Below, one piece after another: positions 42,325 to 50,975 of a stretch of 64,000 nt of DNA. The notes below the pieces were generated by a model. The model was not told where the DNA came from. It did no database searches and saw only the letters and a program-made list of their open reading frames with translations. Both the position numbers and the translations under genes were made by a program. Origin of the DNA: Halioglobus sp. (GTDB lineage Bacteria; Pseudomonadota; Gammaproteobacteria; Pseudomonadales; Halieaceae); the NCBI GenBank assembly GCA_029287595.1, contig JARFQU010000023.1:1-64000 (forward strand). Reading direction: 5' to 3'. Positions within the stretch are counted from its first letter, which is position 1. The number at the start of each line of letters is the position of its first letter.

Positions 42325-43437
42325 ATGAACGAAAGCCACAAGTCGCTTTTTGTTCCGTCAGAGGGCATCTACCTGTTGAACCACTCCGTCGGACGACCTC
42401 CGGTGACTACCAGGGATGCCTGGGTAGAGAGTTTTCTGGAGCCATGGGAAAACGCCGGCGAGAATGTATGGCCGCGATGGCTGGAGACAATCGATAACTT
42501 CAGGAATGCGATCGCCGTTTTGCTGAACGGCCATGTCGCGGACTTCTGCCCCCAGGTCAACCTTTCCAGCGCTCTGACCAAGATCCTCTCGGGCCTGACG
42601 CCAACTGACTCACGACGAACAATTCTCTACACGGAAGAGGATTTCCCCTCCATTGCCTTTGTTTTACAACAGGCGGTGAAGCAAGGCTACAGGATCAAGG
42701 CTATTCCAGGGCAGCTGGACACATTGGATCCTGACGTCTGGAGCGAGCAATTGTCAGGCGACGTGTGCCTGGTCCTTGTCACGCATGTGCAATCCAACAC
42801 GGGGCGACAGGTTCCGGTGACCGACATCTGCGCGCTGGCACAGCATCGGGAGATTGTTTCGGTGATAGACGTTGCACAATCGGTGGGCGTTGTTCCTATT
42901 GACCTGTGCGTCTGGAAAGCCGATTTCGTTATAGGGTCCTGCGTTAAATGGCTGTGTGGCGGCCCGGGAGCAGGCTTCCTTTGGGTGGCACCCCATCGCC
43001 TATCCACATGTGAGCCTACGGACGTTGGTTGGTTCTCGCATGAAGATCCATTTGAATTCGATATACACAATTTCCGCTACGCAAAGGATGCTCTTCGTTT
43101 CTGGGGTGGAACACCTTCTGTGGCTCCTTATGCTACTGCCGCGAACAGTATTCGTCTTATACACCAGATTGGGGTAGATACTATCCGGACCCACAACCTG
43201 AGTCTGACAAGACAGATCATCGAGGCTGTTGATGTCAATTGCATGATTACACCCACGCAGCCGAAACAGCGAGGTGGGACAGTTGTTCTGCATTATCGAG
43301 AGAAACAGCTGGATGCGGTATGCTCCCGCCTGAAGCATGCAAGAGTGGACTTTGATGTACGATCAACCGGGATCAGGATGTCGCCCCATATTTATAACGA
43401 TTTAAGTGAAATCGAGGCAGTGGTTGATTTACTGTGA
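42325..43437 (+). CDS. Kynureninase-like PLP enzyme (class V aminotransferase fold)
   Basis: This 370-aa enzyme has the fold-type I class V aminotransferase layout shared by kynureninase, cysteine desulfurases and isopenicillin-N epimerase. The PLP-binding segment VIDVAQSVGVVPIDL and the lysine in GSCVKWLCGGPGAGFLWV (about residue 205) are clear. The latter is close to kynureninase in form. There is no desulfurase-type Cys loop. It follows the PrnB-like gene by 24 bases in the same operon. Cleavage of an oxidised tryptophan-like product is a reasonable guess, not shown. Confidence 0.8.
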   Translation: MNESHKSLFVPSEGIYLLNHSVGRPPVTTRDAWVESFLEPWENAGENVWPRWLETIDNFRNAIAVLLNGHVADFCPQVNLSSALTKILSGLTPTDSRRTILYTEEDFPSIAFVLQQAVKQGYRIKAIPGQLDTLDPDVWSEQLSGDVCLVLVTHVQSNTGRQVPVTDICALAQHREIVSVIDVAQSVGVVPIDLCVWKADFVIGSCVKWLCGGPGAGFLWVAPHRLSTCEPTDVGWFSHEDPFEFDIHNFRYAKDALRFWGGTPSVAPYATAANSIRLIHQIGVDTIRTHNLSLTRQIIEAVDVNCMITPTQPKQRGGTVVLHYREKQLDAVCSRLKHARVDFDVRSTGIRMSPHIYNDLSEIEAVVDLL

Positions 43438-43494
43438 CACAGAATTCTGAACACTCCCGATAAGTGGGTAAGTCTGGGCAATCGGACCACAAGA

Positions 43495-43617
43495 ATGGCT
43501 TGGTTCTACACCGTTGATGGGGAACTGGAAAATAAACAACCGATCTCATTCGAAATTAAACAGGTTTTCGACGATTTCAATTCAGGAATTAAAGTTTTGG
43601 CTCCCCCCGAGATGTGA
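43495..43617 (+). CDS. Possible 40-aa peptide, unknown
   Basis: An ATG-started frame of 40 codons begins MAWFYTVDGELENKQPISFE. The composition is protein-like, with an aromatic start somewhat like GYF-type domains, but there is no ribosome site of note. It may be a remnant of a larger gene. The rest of the gap 43438-43821 shows no other gene, RNA or repeat I can support. Confidence 0.25.
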   Translation: MAWFYTVDGELENKQPISFEIKQVFDDFNSGIKVLAPPEM

Positions 43618-43821
43618 CACTGCTATGTCTATTCTGAGGTGAAAGCCGACCTGGCCTAACGTCTCCCTTCGCAACTATTAAGGGGCATTAGCAGCAATAA
43701 AATATCAGTAGTGCCAGAGCCTGCCAGGGGTTGTCCTGTCAGGCGATTTCAGCCACTATAACTCGGAATGCAACGGCTACGGGCTGTTTGAATACAGGTA
43801 ACCAGTGCCAGGAATGCTGCT

Positions 43822-44229
43822 ATGAAGACCTCCTACCTCGTCCTTTCTCTCTCCTTTTTTCTCCCTCTTGTAGGCGAAGCACAGGAACAGGTCTACAAGA
43901 CGACTGATGCGCAGGGCAACACGGTATTTACCGATTCCCCCCCCACGGAAGAGGCGGAACGTGTGGAATTGGGATCACCCAATATCGCCGATTCGGTAGA
44001 AGTCCGGCCGCAGGAGACGACTGCCGCTCCACGGGAAAAACCAACTCCTGTTGTGGCAGAATCGCCCCAGGGGACCCCTGTGTACATCGGGGGCGATGAC
44101 GATCTTCGGGAGGATATCTACGAAGAGCACAGGAAACGCGAGTTACTTGATCGCGCTACCGACGTCGAAAAGCCGGCGCATTTGCCTGCCAACAGGCCCG
44201 CGCCGCGTCCGGCTCACGGAAAAAGATAG
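43822..44229 (+). CDS. DUF4124 secreted protein
   Basis: This 135-aa protein has a signal peptide (about residues 1-20, ending GEAQ) and a DUF4124 domain (VYKTTDAQGNTVFTDSPP, residues 25-42). A Pro- and Glu-rich, probably disordered tail ends in basic residues. DUF4124 proteins are periplasmic and common in gammaproteobacteria, with no known activity. It stands alone before the dehydrogenase run. Confidence 0.82.
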   Translation: MKTSYLVLSLSFFLPLVGEAQEQVYKTTDAQGNTVFTDSPPTEEAERVELGSPNIADSVEVRPQETTAAPREKPTPVVAESPQGTPVYIGGDDDLREDIYEEHRKRELLDRATDVEKPAHLPANRPAPRPAHGKR

Positions 44230-44441
44230 GTCACACCAAGAGCTTTGCTGGCGCTTCATAGGCAGGCCAAGCTGAATGCAGGCTCCATGCTGAGAGCTTC
44301 TATGGATTATCTAGACTTGGTTTTTCGTTGCGTTTGTTGATCAGCAGCTTGAAAGTTGAGGCAATGTATAACCCCCGGTCAGGTGGTGATTGGGAGTATA
44401 CGAGACCTGTCAGGTTTCGAGATTAAGTTGGGAGGTGAGTG

Positions 44442-45290
44442 ATGGCAGGACACGTGGCCCTGGTGACGGGTGCAAGCCGCGGTATCGGCAAGGCTATTGC
44501 CCTTGCCCTGGCGCAGGGCGGTTATGATATTGTCGCTACCGCCAGGACGTTGCGCGAGGGCGAGGGCCGTGTCGGCGCGCCGTTTAAAGCGGACCAGCGC
44601 GAGGTGGCCGTGCCGGGTAGTCTGGAACAAACTGCAGCACAGATACGGGCTATGGGGCGAAAATGTCTTATCTTGCAGATGGATATGCTCGACCGGTCCA
44701 GTCTGGATGCGGTAGTGAGCCAGACGATGGCTACCTTCGGGCGCATCAATGTATTAGTCAATAACGCTATTTACCAGGGGCCGGGTCTGATGTACCTGCT
44801 GCCCGAAGTCGAGATGCAACAACTCGAAAATATTATGCAGGGCAACCTTTATAACCAGCTGTACCTTACCCAGCTGGTGTTGCCAGTGATGCTGGAGCAA
44901 GGTGGTGGTATTGTCATTGATATGACGTCCGGTTCGGCACAAATCGCGCCCCCGGCGCCGGCAGACAAGGGTGGCTGGGGTTTTGCCTACGCCGCGTCAA
45001 AGAGCGCCTTTCACCGGCTGGCGGAATTTATTAACATCGAATACGCCCAAAAAAATATTCGCGCCTACAATATAGATCCTGGGTACACGGTGACCGAGGC
45101 GAGTAGGGCGCTGTTTGGTAATAATGAAGCCACCGCCGGTCATTTCAAGGCCAACCATCCCGAAGATACTGCGGCGGTGGTGCGTTGGCTGGTATGTGCG
45201 GATACCAGCGGCGAGTACAGCACTCGCACCGTGTACACCCCGACGTTTTTTAGCAAGCATGAGATCCAACCCGAGGATGTGGAGACCTAG
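44442..45290 (+). CDS. Short-chain dehydrogenase/reductase
   Basis: This 282-aa oxidoreductase is a classical SDR with the cofactor site TGASRGIG (residues 10-17), the LVNNA motif and the catalytic Ser in DMTSGSAQ with Tyr-x3-Lys in YAASKSAF. An insertion of about 20 residues after strand 2 (around 40-60) is longer than usual. A GGAGG site sits 6 bases before the ATG. It begins a four-gene run ending at 47516, probably one operon, for oxidation or reduction of an unknown lipid- or steroid-like substrate. Confidence 0.88.
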   Translation: MAGHVALVTGASRGIGKAIALALAQGGYDIVATARTLREGEGRVGAPFKADQREVAVPGSLEQTAAQIRAMGRKCLILQMDMLDRSSLDAVVSQTMATFGRINVLVNNAIYQGPGLMYLLPEVEMQQLENIMQGNLYNQLYLTQLVLPVMLEQGGGIVIDMTSGSAQIAPPAPADKGGWGFAYAASKSAFHRLAEFINIEYAQKNIRAYNIDPGYTVTEASRALFGNNEATAGHFKANHPEDTAAVVRWLVCADTSGEYSTRTVYTPTFFSKHEIQPEDVET

Positions 45291-45734
45291 ATGAGCATTT
45301 CTGCGGAAGATCATGTGTCAATCCAGCGACTTATGTATCGTTATGCGCGCTGTGCTGACACCAGGGACTATGCTGGCTTTGCCATGGTTTTTTGCGAGGA
45401 TGCCGTATTCGATTTCATGGGCAACGAGGTGACACCCTATGGTGCCATCGAGCAGATGATGCATGCCCTTGACAAATACACCGCCACGCTACACCAGGTG
45501 CAGAACGTATTTTACGAGGTTGATGGCGATTCTGCCGAGGGAGAAACCTATTGTGTCGCCTCCCATTTGTTCTACGACGAAGACGGAACGTCGAAGATCG
45601 ATATGGGTATTGTTTATCGCGACCGATTGCACCGCGGTGCCGAGGGCTGGCGAATCGCGCGCAGAGTTTTTGATCTACTATGGACACAGACTACACCCGT
45701 TGATGATCCGGGTACGGTCTCCGGAAAATCCTGA
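45291..45734 (+). CDS. SnoaL-like (NTF2-fold) protein
   Basis: This 147-aa protein has the NTF2/SnoaL-like cone fold of small isomerases, dehydratases and hydroxylase beta subunits. The helix-1 pattern IQRLMYRYARCADTRDYAGF, the FCEDAVFDF strand and the terminal WRIARRVFDLLW are typical of SnoaL_4 members found with SDRs in steroid or aromatic breakdown clusters. It starts directly after the SDR stop. An isomerase or dehydratase step is likely; the substrate is unknown. Confidence 0.78.
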   Translation: MSISAEDHVSIQRLMYRYARCADTRDYAGFAMVFCEDAVFDFMGNEVTPYGAIEQMMHALDKYTATLHQVQNVFYEVDGDSAEGETYCVASHLFYDEDGTSKIDMGIVYRDRLHRGAEGWRIARRVFDLLWTQTTPVDDPGTVSGKS

Positions 45735-45746
45735 CGGGATGACATA

Positions 45747-46646
45747 ATGAAAGTACTGATAGTAGGTGGCACCGGCCTTATCGGCGGCGAGGCGGCCATG
45801 CATTTGCAGCAGCAGGGGCATGACGTCACCATCATGGCGCGCAAGCCAAGTGCGGCCCCCGGTCTGGCGGCTATGGATTTTATGCAGTGCGATTATGCTA
45901 ACGACGATTGCAGTGACGGTCGCTTACAGGGATTCGACTGGTTGGTTTTTTCGGCCGCTGCGGATATCCGCAACCTCCCCAGGGACGGCTCGGTAACACC
46001 TGAGGCTTTCTACCGGAAATATAACGATGAAGCGGTTCCGGAGTTCTTCCGGGCGGCACGCAATGCGGGAATCACCCGAGCGGTATACATTGGTACCTTC
46101 TATCCCCAGGTTGCCCCGCAGCAGATTGGTGTCTGCCCCTACGTGACCTCCCGACATAATACCGACGTCAGCTTACGCGCACTTAGCACGGAGCAGTTCA
46201 ATGTTTGCAGCCTGAACGCGCCCTTCGTGTTGGGCCATATTCCCGGACTGGTGGTGCCGCACATTGACGCGTTGGTGAGTTACGCCCGAGGTAACATGCC
46301 GGAAATGCCGATATTTGCACCCAGGGGCGGTACCAACCATATAACGTCACGCTCACTGGCCCAGGCGGTTGGCAACGCGCTGTTGCGAGGCGAGTCCGGT
46401 AAGCCGTACCTAATTGGTGACGAGAATCTTAGCTGGAAACAATTCCTCGAGGCTTGGTTTAGCGCAGTGGGAAATCCACAGGACCTGGCGGTGACTGACG
46501 ACGAGCACCCTTTGTTTCCTAATGTCATCCTGTTTGCCGGTGCGGGAGCTACCGTCAGCTACGAGCCACCGGCGGATGAGGTCGCTTTGCTGGGCTATGA
46601 GCGCGGCTGCATAGCTGCGATGATAGACGAAATTATTGCCCTATAG
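45747..46646 (+). CDS. NAD(P)-dependent epimerase/dehydratase family protein
   Basis: This 299-aa protein is an extended or atypical SDR. The N-terminal site VLIVGGTGLIGGEAA (residues 3-17) binds NAD(P), and the second strand ends in an Arg-Lys suited to NADP. A clear Tyr-x3-Lys pair is not obvious; the region around YIGTFYPQVAPQQ replaces the usual motif, so catalysis may differ from epimerases. It is the third gene of the dehydrogenase run, 12 bases after the SnoaL-like gene. Confidence 0.75.
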   Translation: MKVLIVGGTGLIGGEAAMHLQQQGHDVTIMARKPSAAPGLAAMDFMQCDYANDDCSDGRLQGFDWLVFSAAADIRNLPRDGSVTPEAFYRKYNDEAVPEFFRAARNAGITRAVYIGTFYPQVAPQQIGVCPYVTSRHNTDVSLRALSTEQFNVCSLNAPFVLGHIPGLVVPHIDALVSYARGNMPEMPIFAPRGGTNHITSRSLAQAVGNALLRGESGKPYLIGDENLSWKQFLEAWFSAVGNPQDLAVTDDEHPLFPNVILFAGAGATVSYEPPADEVALLGYERGCIAAMIDEIIAL

Positions 46647-46655
46647 GAGAAACTC

Positions 46656-47516
46656 ATGTCTGCAAGCGAACGGTCGATAGCGGAGCCATTTCGGGGCAAA
46701 GTGATATGGATTACCGGAGCCTCGTCAGGTATTGGCGAGGCCTTGTGTGGTGAGTTTGCCCGCGGTGGCGCACGTCTGGTCCTGTCCGCTCGCAATGAGT
46801 CAGAACTCAAGCGTGTGCGCGACAACTGTGTCGCGGCGGGGAGCCAGGCAGAAGACCTGCTGGTCCTTCCCCTGGATGTGGTGGATTTCGCGGCGATGCC
46901 TGGCGCAGTGACTCAGGTTGAGGAGGCCTTCTCCGGTATCGATATGCTGATTAACAATGCCGGCATGTCGCAGCGATCCTTCTGCGTGGACACCGAACTG
47001 GATGTATACCGCACCCTGCTGGAGGTCAATGTATTGGGCCAGATCGCGCTGACAAAGGCAGTCCTGCCGGTGATGATGGCGCAGGGCTCCGGACATATCG
47101 CCGTGACTGCCAGTGTTGCGGGTAAGGTGGGCGCGCCCATGCGTACCGGCTATTGCGCAGCCAAGCACGCGGTCATGGGATTTTTTGACTCACTGCGCAC
47201 CGAGGTGGCCTACCTGGGTATCCAGGTAAGCACTATTGTCCCGGGGTTTATCCGTACCAATATCGCCAGGAATGCACTCACCGCAACGGGAGAGGCCACC
47301 GATATGGAGGAAGCCGATATCGAAGGGGGCATGGATGCAAATGAATGCGCCCGGGTGGTGATTCAGGGGCTGGCAGAGGGTGTGAAAGAGATCGCTGTGG
47401 GAGAAGGCCCCGAGATGGCGTTGCTTGACCTGAAGCGCAACGACCCGGAGCAGACTTTCAGTCTGCTGGAGGGCGCTGCCGCGGAAGCGAGAGCGGGTCG
47501 CGGCTTTAGCCAGTAA
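46656..47516 (+). CDS. Short-chain dehydrogenase/reductase (DHRS7-like)
   Basis: This 286-aa classical SDR has cofactor site TGASSGIGEAL (about residues 20-30), NNAGMS, the Ser in TASVAGKVG and Tyr-x3-Lys in YCAAKHAVMG. The layout after the active site (LGIQVSTIVPGFIRTNIARNAL) is like the DHRS7/retinoid-steroid group. It closes the rightward run and ends six bases from the convergent SDR gene, with no terminator seen. Confidence 0.87.
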   Translation: MSASERSIAEPFRGKVIWITGASSGIGEALCGEFARGGARLVLSARNESELKRVRDNCVAAGSQAEDLLVLPLDVVDFAAMPGAVTQVEEAFSGIDMLINNAGMSQRSFCVDTELDVYRTLLEVNVLGQIALTKAVLPVMMAQGSGHIAVTASVAGKVGAPMRTGYCAAKHAVMGFFDSLRTEVAYLGIQVSTIVPGFIRTNIARNALTATGEATDMEEADIEGGMDANECARVVIQGLAEGVKEIAVGEGPEMALLDLKRNDPEQTFSLLEGAAAEARAGRGFSQ

Positions 47517-47522
47517 ATCTCA

Positions 47523-48431
47523 TCAGATACCGGGGTCTACGCCAGTCATTTCGATAGACAGATCCCACAGCCGGGCTGCGAGTTCGGGGTCGCGGCTCCT
47601 GTGGGTCGACCGCGCATGGGACGCGGGCCCGGCCGTTTCCCGACGTTTGTTTGGCCCCAGGTATTCCCCCCCCTTGATGTCCTCCCCGGTGGCCGCATAT
47701 AAAGTGGGCCAAGCACCCTGATCCGCGCTGTTGAACAGGGGTTTCATCAGCGGCGTTGCAGCCTTGAGTAGTCCCGGTAGGTAGCGGGAGAGTTCCGTAT
47801 CGGCAATGCCGGGGTGGCAGGCAACTGAAATCGTGGACTGGCCCGCGGCCTCAAGCCGCCTTTGCAATTCATAGCTGAACAGCAGGTTGGCCAGTTTACT
47901 CTGCGCATAGCGGCCGGTAGCGCTGTATTTCTTTTCCGCGTTGATATCGTCGAAAAAGATTTTACCGGCTTTGTGCGCGATGCTGCTGGTGTTCACCACG
48001 CGTGAGCCGGCCACGTCTGAAAGCTTTTCCAGCAGTAGTCCGGTCAGGGCGAAGGGGCCCAGGTGGTTGACCCCGAACTGGGATTCGAAGCCGTCAGTTG
48101 TCAGTTCGTACGGCGGTACCATGATGCCGGCGTTATTGATCAGTACGTCGATCTTGCTCTCTGCCTGCAACTGCTGCGCGCAGGCTTTGACAGACTCGAG
48201 GCTGCCTAGATCCAGTGGCACATAGGCCAACTCGGCATTTTTGTGCAAGCCGAGAATACGCTCCATGGCTTTATTGGCTTTTTCCTCAGAGCGGCAGGCG
48301 ATGACGACCCGCGCACCCTTGCCGGACAGGACACGTGCTGTTTCGAATCCCAGACCAGTATTGGCGCCGGTGATTACGAAGGTCTTGCCGGCTTGGCTGG
48401 TGACGTCCTGTTCAGTGAATCCCTTTTTCAT
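47523..48431 (-). CDS. Short-chain dehydrogenase, retinol dehydrogenase-like
   Basis: This 302-aa SDR has cofactor site TGANTGLGFETA (about residues 21-32), NNAGIM and Tyr-x3-Lys in YAQSKLANLL. The GANTGLG form and the following VVIACRSEEKA (Arg for NADP) are typical of retinol dehydrogenase/WWOX-like SDRs acting on lipophilic alcohols or ketones. It is the only leftward gene of the dehydrogenase group. The 277 bases upstream (48432-48708), shared with the divergent acyl-CoA ligase, hold two CTATTCCA copies near 48551-48576 and nothing else clear. Confidence 0.87.
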   Translation of the reverse strand: MKKGFTEQDVTSQAGKTFVITGANTGLGFETARVLSGKGARVVIACRSEEKANKAMERILGLHKNAELAYVPLDLGSLESVKACAQQLQAESKIDVLINNAGIMVPPYELTTDGFESQFGVNHLGPFALTGLLLEKLSDVAGSRVVNTSSIAHKAGKIFFDDINAEKKYSATGRYAQSKLANLLFSYELQRRLEAAGQSTISVACHPGIADTELSRYLPGLLKAATPLMKPLFNSADQGAWPTLYAATGEDIKGGEYLGPNKRRETAGPASHARSTHRSRDPELAARLWDLSIEMTGVDPGI

Positions 48432-48708
48432 GGCATTGCTACTCGTTGCTATTTGGTTGTCAGGAAATGGGTTGGAGGAAACTACAGCTGGTTGATTTTA
48501 CACGCCAGAGGCGCAGGACGACAGCACCAATTATCCGCTAAATAGCCCCTGTCTATTCCACCCCGACTATTCCAATCCAATCCTCCCCGTTTTAGTATCG
48601 ACCCCTTTTAAGACTCTTCGGCCGCAGCGGATGGCACCGGCTGAGGGTTACATCAACAGGGCCGCTTCAGACACTCTACGAGTGGTCAATACAATAAGGA
48701 TATAAAAT

Positions 48709-50262
48709 ATGTTGGTTCACCATTATCTCGAATACTATGCACGGAACACCCCGGGCCTGACCTGCATTACCCAGGGGGATGCAACGATGAGCTACGGCGA
48801 ATTGAATGCCGCGGCCAACAGATTGGCACACGGGTTTCTGGATCTCGGCGTGGAGCGCGGACAACGGGTCGCGGTGCTGGGAGAAAACAGTATCGAGCAT
48901 TGTGTGCTGTTCATGGCGGCAAGCAAGGTCGGAGCGGTTGCCGTGCCCCTCAATTATCGCCTCGCGCCCGCCGAATTGGCTTTTATCATTGAGGATGCCA
49001 ACACCAAAGCGCTGCTGATTCTGGATGGTATGGAGTCTTTGCTGGCGGCGTTGCGAGAGCGACTGCCCGCTGACACCGCGGTAATCACCCGCGACCAGCC
49101 CGATAGCCTGCAATTGAACAGTTGGTGCGATCAGTTCCCTGCGACTGCGCCCGCGGTTGAAGTACAGCAGGAGGATGCCTATCTGCAGCTGTATACCAGT
49201 GGTACCACCGGCAATCCCAAGGGAGTGGTGAGTTCCCATGGCAATATTCTGACCCTTACGATGATGAATGTCGTTGCTGCCCCGGCCAGACCGGACCAGG
49301 GTTCGGCCGGTATTGTTTGCGCTCCGCTCTTCCATATAGGAGGCGCGGGCTCTGCTATCGCCGGGATATTTAATGGGCAGCACATGTTGTTACACAGGGT
49401 CTTTGATCCCACGCAGGTAGTCGCTGAATTGGAGAACTATCCGGTGAGCGCGATCTTCCTGGTCCCGGCCATGATCATGGCAGTCCTGCAATTGCCCGAT
49501 ATCGAGCAGCGTGATTTCACCAATTTGCGGCAGATATTCTACGGTGCATCCCCTATCTCTGAGACCGTTTTAAGACAAGCGCTAGAGGTATTTCAGTGTG
49601 ATTTCATCCAGATGTACGGTATGACGGAAACCACCGGCACGGTGGTTAACCTCTCTCCTGAGGATCATCGCGTGGCGCTGGCAGGTAAGCCTGAGCTATT
49701 GCGCTCCTGTGGTCGGCCCTCGGTTGGCGCGCAGATCAAAATTGTAGATATGGAGGGCATGGACGTGGCCACCGGCGATGTCGGCGAGATATGGGTCAAG
49801 TCTGATACCAATATGCTGGGGTATTACAATTTACCGGAGGCAACGGCCGCCAACCTGACGGACGGCTGGGTGCATACCGGCGATGCCGGCTACCTGGACG
49901 AGGGAGGCTATCTTTATCTGAAGGACAGAATCAAGGACATGGTGGTCAGCGGTGCGGAGAATATCTATCCGGTCGAAGTGGAAAATGCGGTGGCCAAACA
50001 CGAGGCGGTGGCGGACGTGGCTGTTATCGGTGTGCCCGATGATAAGTTCGGCGAAGCGCTGCTGGCCTTTGTGGTGACCAAGCCGGGAATGACGCTGACA
50101 GTTGAGGAATTGATCGAATTTTGCCGCGAGAAGATTGCGGGATACAAAATTCCGCGGCAACTGAAAGTTGTGGACGAGTTACCGCGCAACCCCTCGGGGA
50201 AAATCCTGAAAAAGATCCTTCGCGAGCCTTACTGGAAGGGGCAAGGCAGGGGCATTGGGTAG
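48709..50262 (+). CDS. Acyl-CoA synthetase (AMP-forming)
   Basis: This 517-aa enzyme of the acyl-adenylate family activates a carboxylic acid to its CoA thioester with ATP. The P-loop-like motif YTSGTTGNPKGVVSSHGN, the adenine motif YGMTETTG, the hinge region LKDRIKDMVVSGAENIYPVEVE and the C-terminal catalytic Lys in NPSGKILKK are all present. It resembles the FadD3/long-chain type. The acid is not evident. Together with the SDR group it suggests breakdown of a lipid-like compound. The ATG follows an AAGGA site. Confidence 0.92.
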   Translation: MLVHHYLEYYARNTPGLTCITQGDATMSYGELNAAANRLAHGFLDLGVERGQRVAVLGENSIEHCVLFMAASKVGAVAVPLNYRLAPAELAFIIEDANTKALLILDGMESLLAALRERLPADTAVITRDQPDSLQLNSWCDQFPATAPAVEVQQEDAYLQLYTSGTTGNPKGVVSSHGNILTLTMMNVVAAPARPDQGSAGIVCAPLFHIGGAGSAIAGIFNGQHMLLHRVFDPTQVVAELENYPVSAIFLVPAMIMAVLQLPDIEQRDFTNLRQIFYGASPISETVLRQALEVFQCDFIQMYGMTETTGTVVNLSPEDHRVALAGKPELLRSCGRPSVGAQIKIVDMEGMDVATGDVGEIWVKSDTNMLGYYNLPEATAANLTDGWVHTGDAGYLDEGGYLYLKDRIKDMVVSGAENIYPVEVENAVAKHEAVADVAVIGVPDDKFGEALLAFVVTKPGMTLTVEELIEFCREKIAGYKIPRQLKVVDELPRNPSGKILKKILREPYWKGQGRGIG

Positions 50263-50343
50263 TAGAGCCTGCCGCTATTTTTTCAGCCTTGGCGCTGCTA
50301 TGCTGCGGGTCTGTTTTTTTACAAACTATTTTGAGGTAAGAGC

Positions 50344-50970
50344 TTGAAGCAGGCACTGGTCAACATGCTGACGATGCAGCACAACATGAATACCCGGGTC
50401 CACGAAAACTGGATCGAACAGGATTTTGAGTGGTATCGCGCAGCATGGATCGAGTGCGGCGAGTTGATCGAACACTACGGTTATAAGTGGTGGAAAAAGC
50501 AGCAACCAGACATAGAGCAGGTGCGCCTGGAAGCGATCGATATCTGGCACTTTGGCCTCTCTGCATTGTTCAAACCGGGCAAGGATATAGACCAGATAGC
50601 CACGGAAGTCGCCGAGGAACTGGCATCGCATCAACCCAGCGGGGCGGGTGTGCGCGAAGCCACAGAAGAACTGGCACTGCATTGCCTCCAGACCAGGGGT
50701 TTTTCTCCCGGCCGTTTTTGGGACCTGATGCTCGCCTCGGGATTGGATTTTGACAGCCTCTACACCGCCTATGTGGGCAAAAACGTATTGAATTTCTTTC
50801 GCCAGGACCATGGCTACAAGGACGGTAGCTATATCAAGAACTGGGCGGGGCGGGAGGATAATGAACACCTGGTGGAATTGGTGGCGGAGCTGGATAAAGA
50901 CGCTGAAAATTTTGCCGACCAGGTCTACCAGGCGCTGGTCACTCGTTATGCCGGGCTTACCCAGGCCTAG
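50344..50970 (+). CDS. dUTP diphosphatase, dimeric all-alpha type
   Basis: This 208-aa protein belongs to the all-alpha NTP pyrophosphatase superfamily, dUTPase_2 group, which hydrolyses dUTP to dUMP. Mg-binding acids fall in WIECGELIEHYGYKWWK (ExxxE region) and LEAIDIWHFGLSALF (ExxD). It is unrelated in fold to the trimeric Dut usual in gammaproteobacteria. The TTG at 50344 follows GAGGTAAG and is preferred; an ATG seven codons later is possible. It lies five bases before the next gene. Confidence 0.82.
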   Translation: MKQALVNMLTMQHNMNTRVHENWIEQDFEWYRAAWIECGELIEHYGYKWWKKQQPDIEQVRLEAIDIWHFGLSALFKPGKDIDQIATEVAEELASHQPSGAGVREATEELALHCLQTRGFSPGRFWDLMLASGLDFDSLYTAYVGKNVLNFFRQDHGYKDGSYIKNWAGREDNEHLVELVAELDKDAENFADQVYQALVTRYAGLTQA

Positions 50971-50975
50971 ATACT

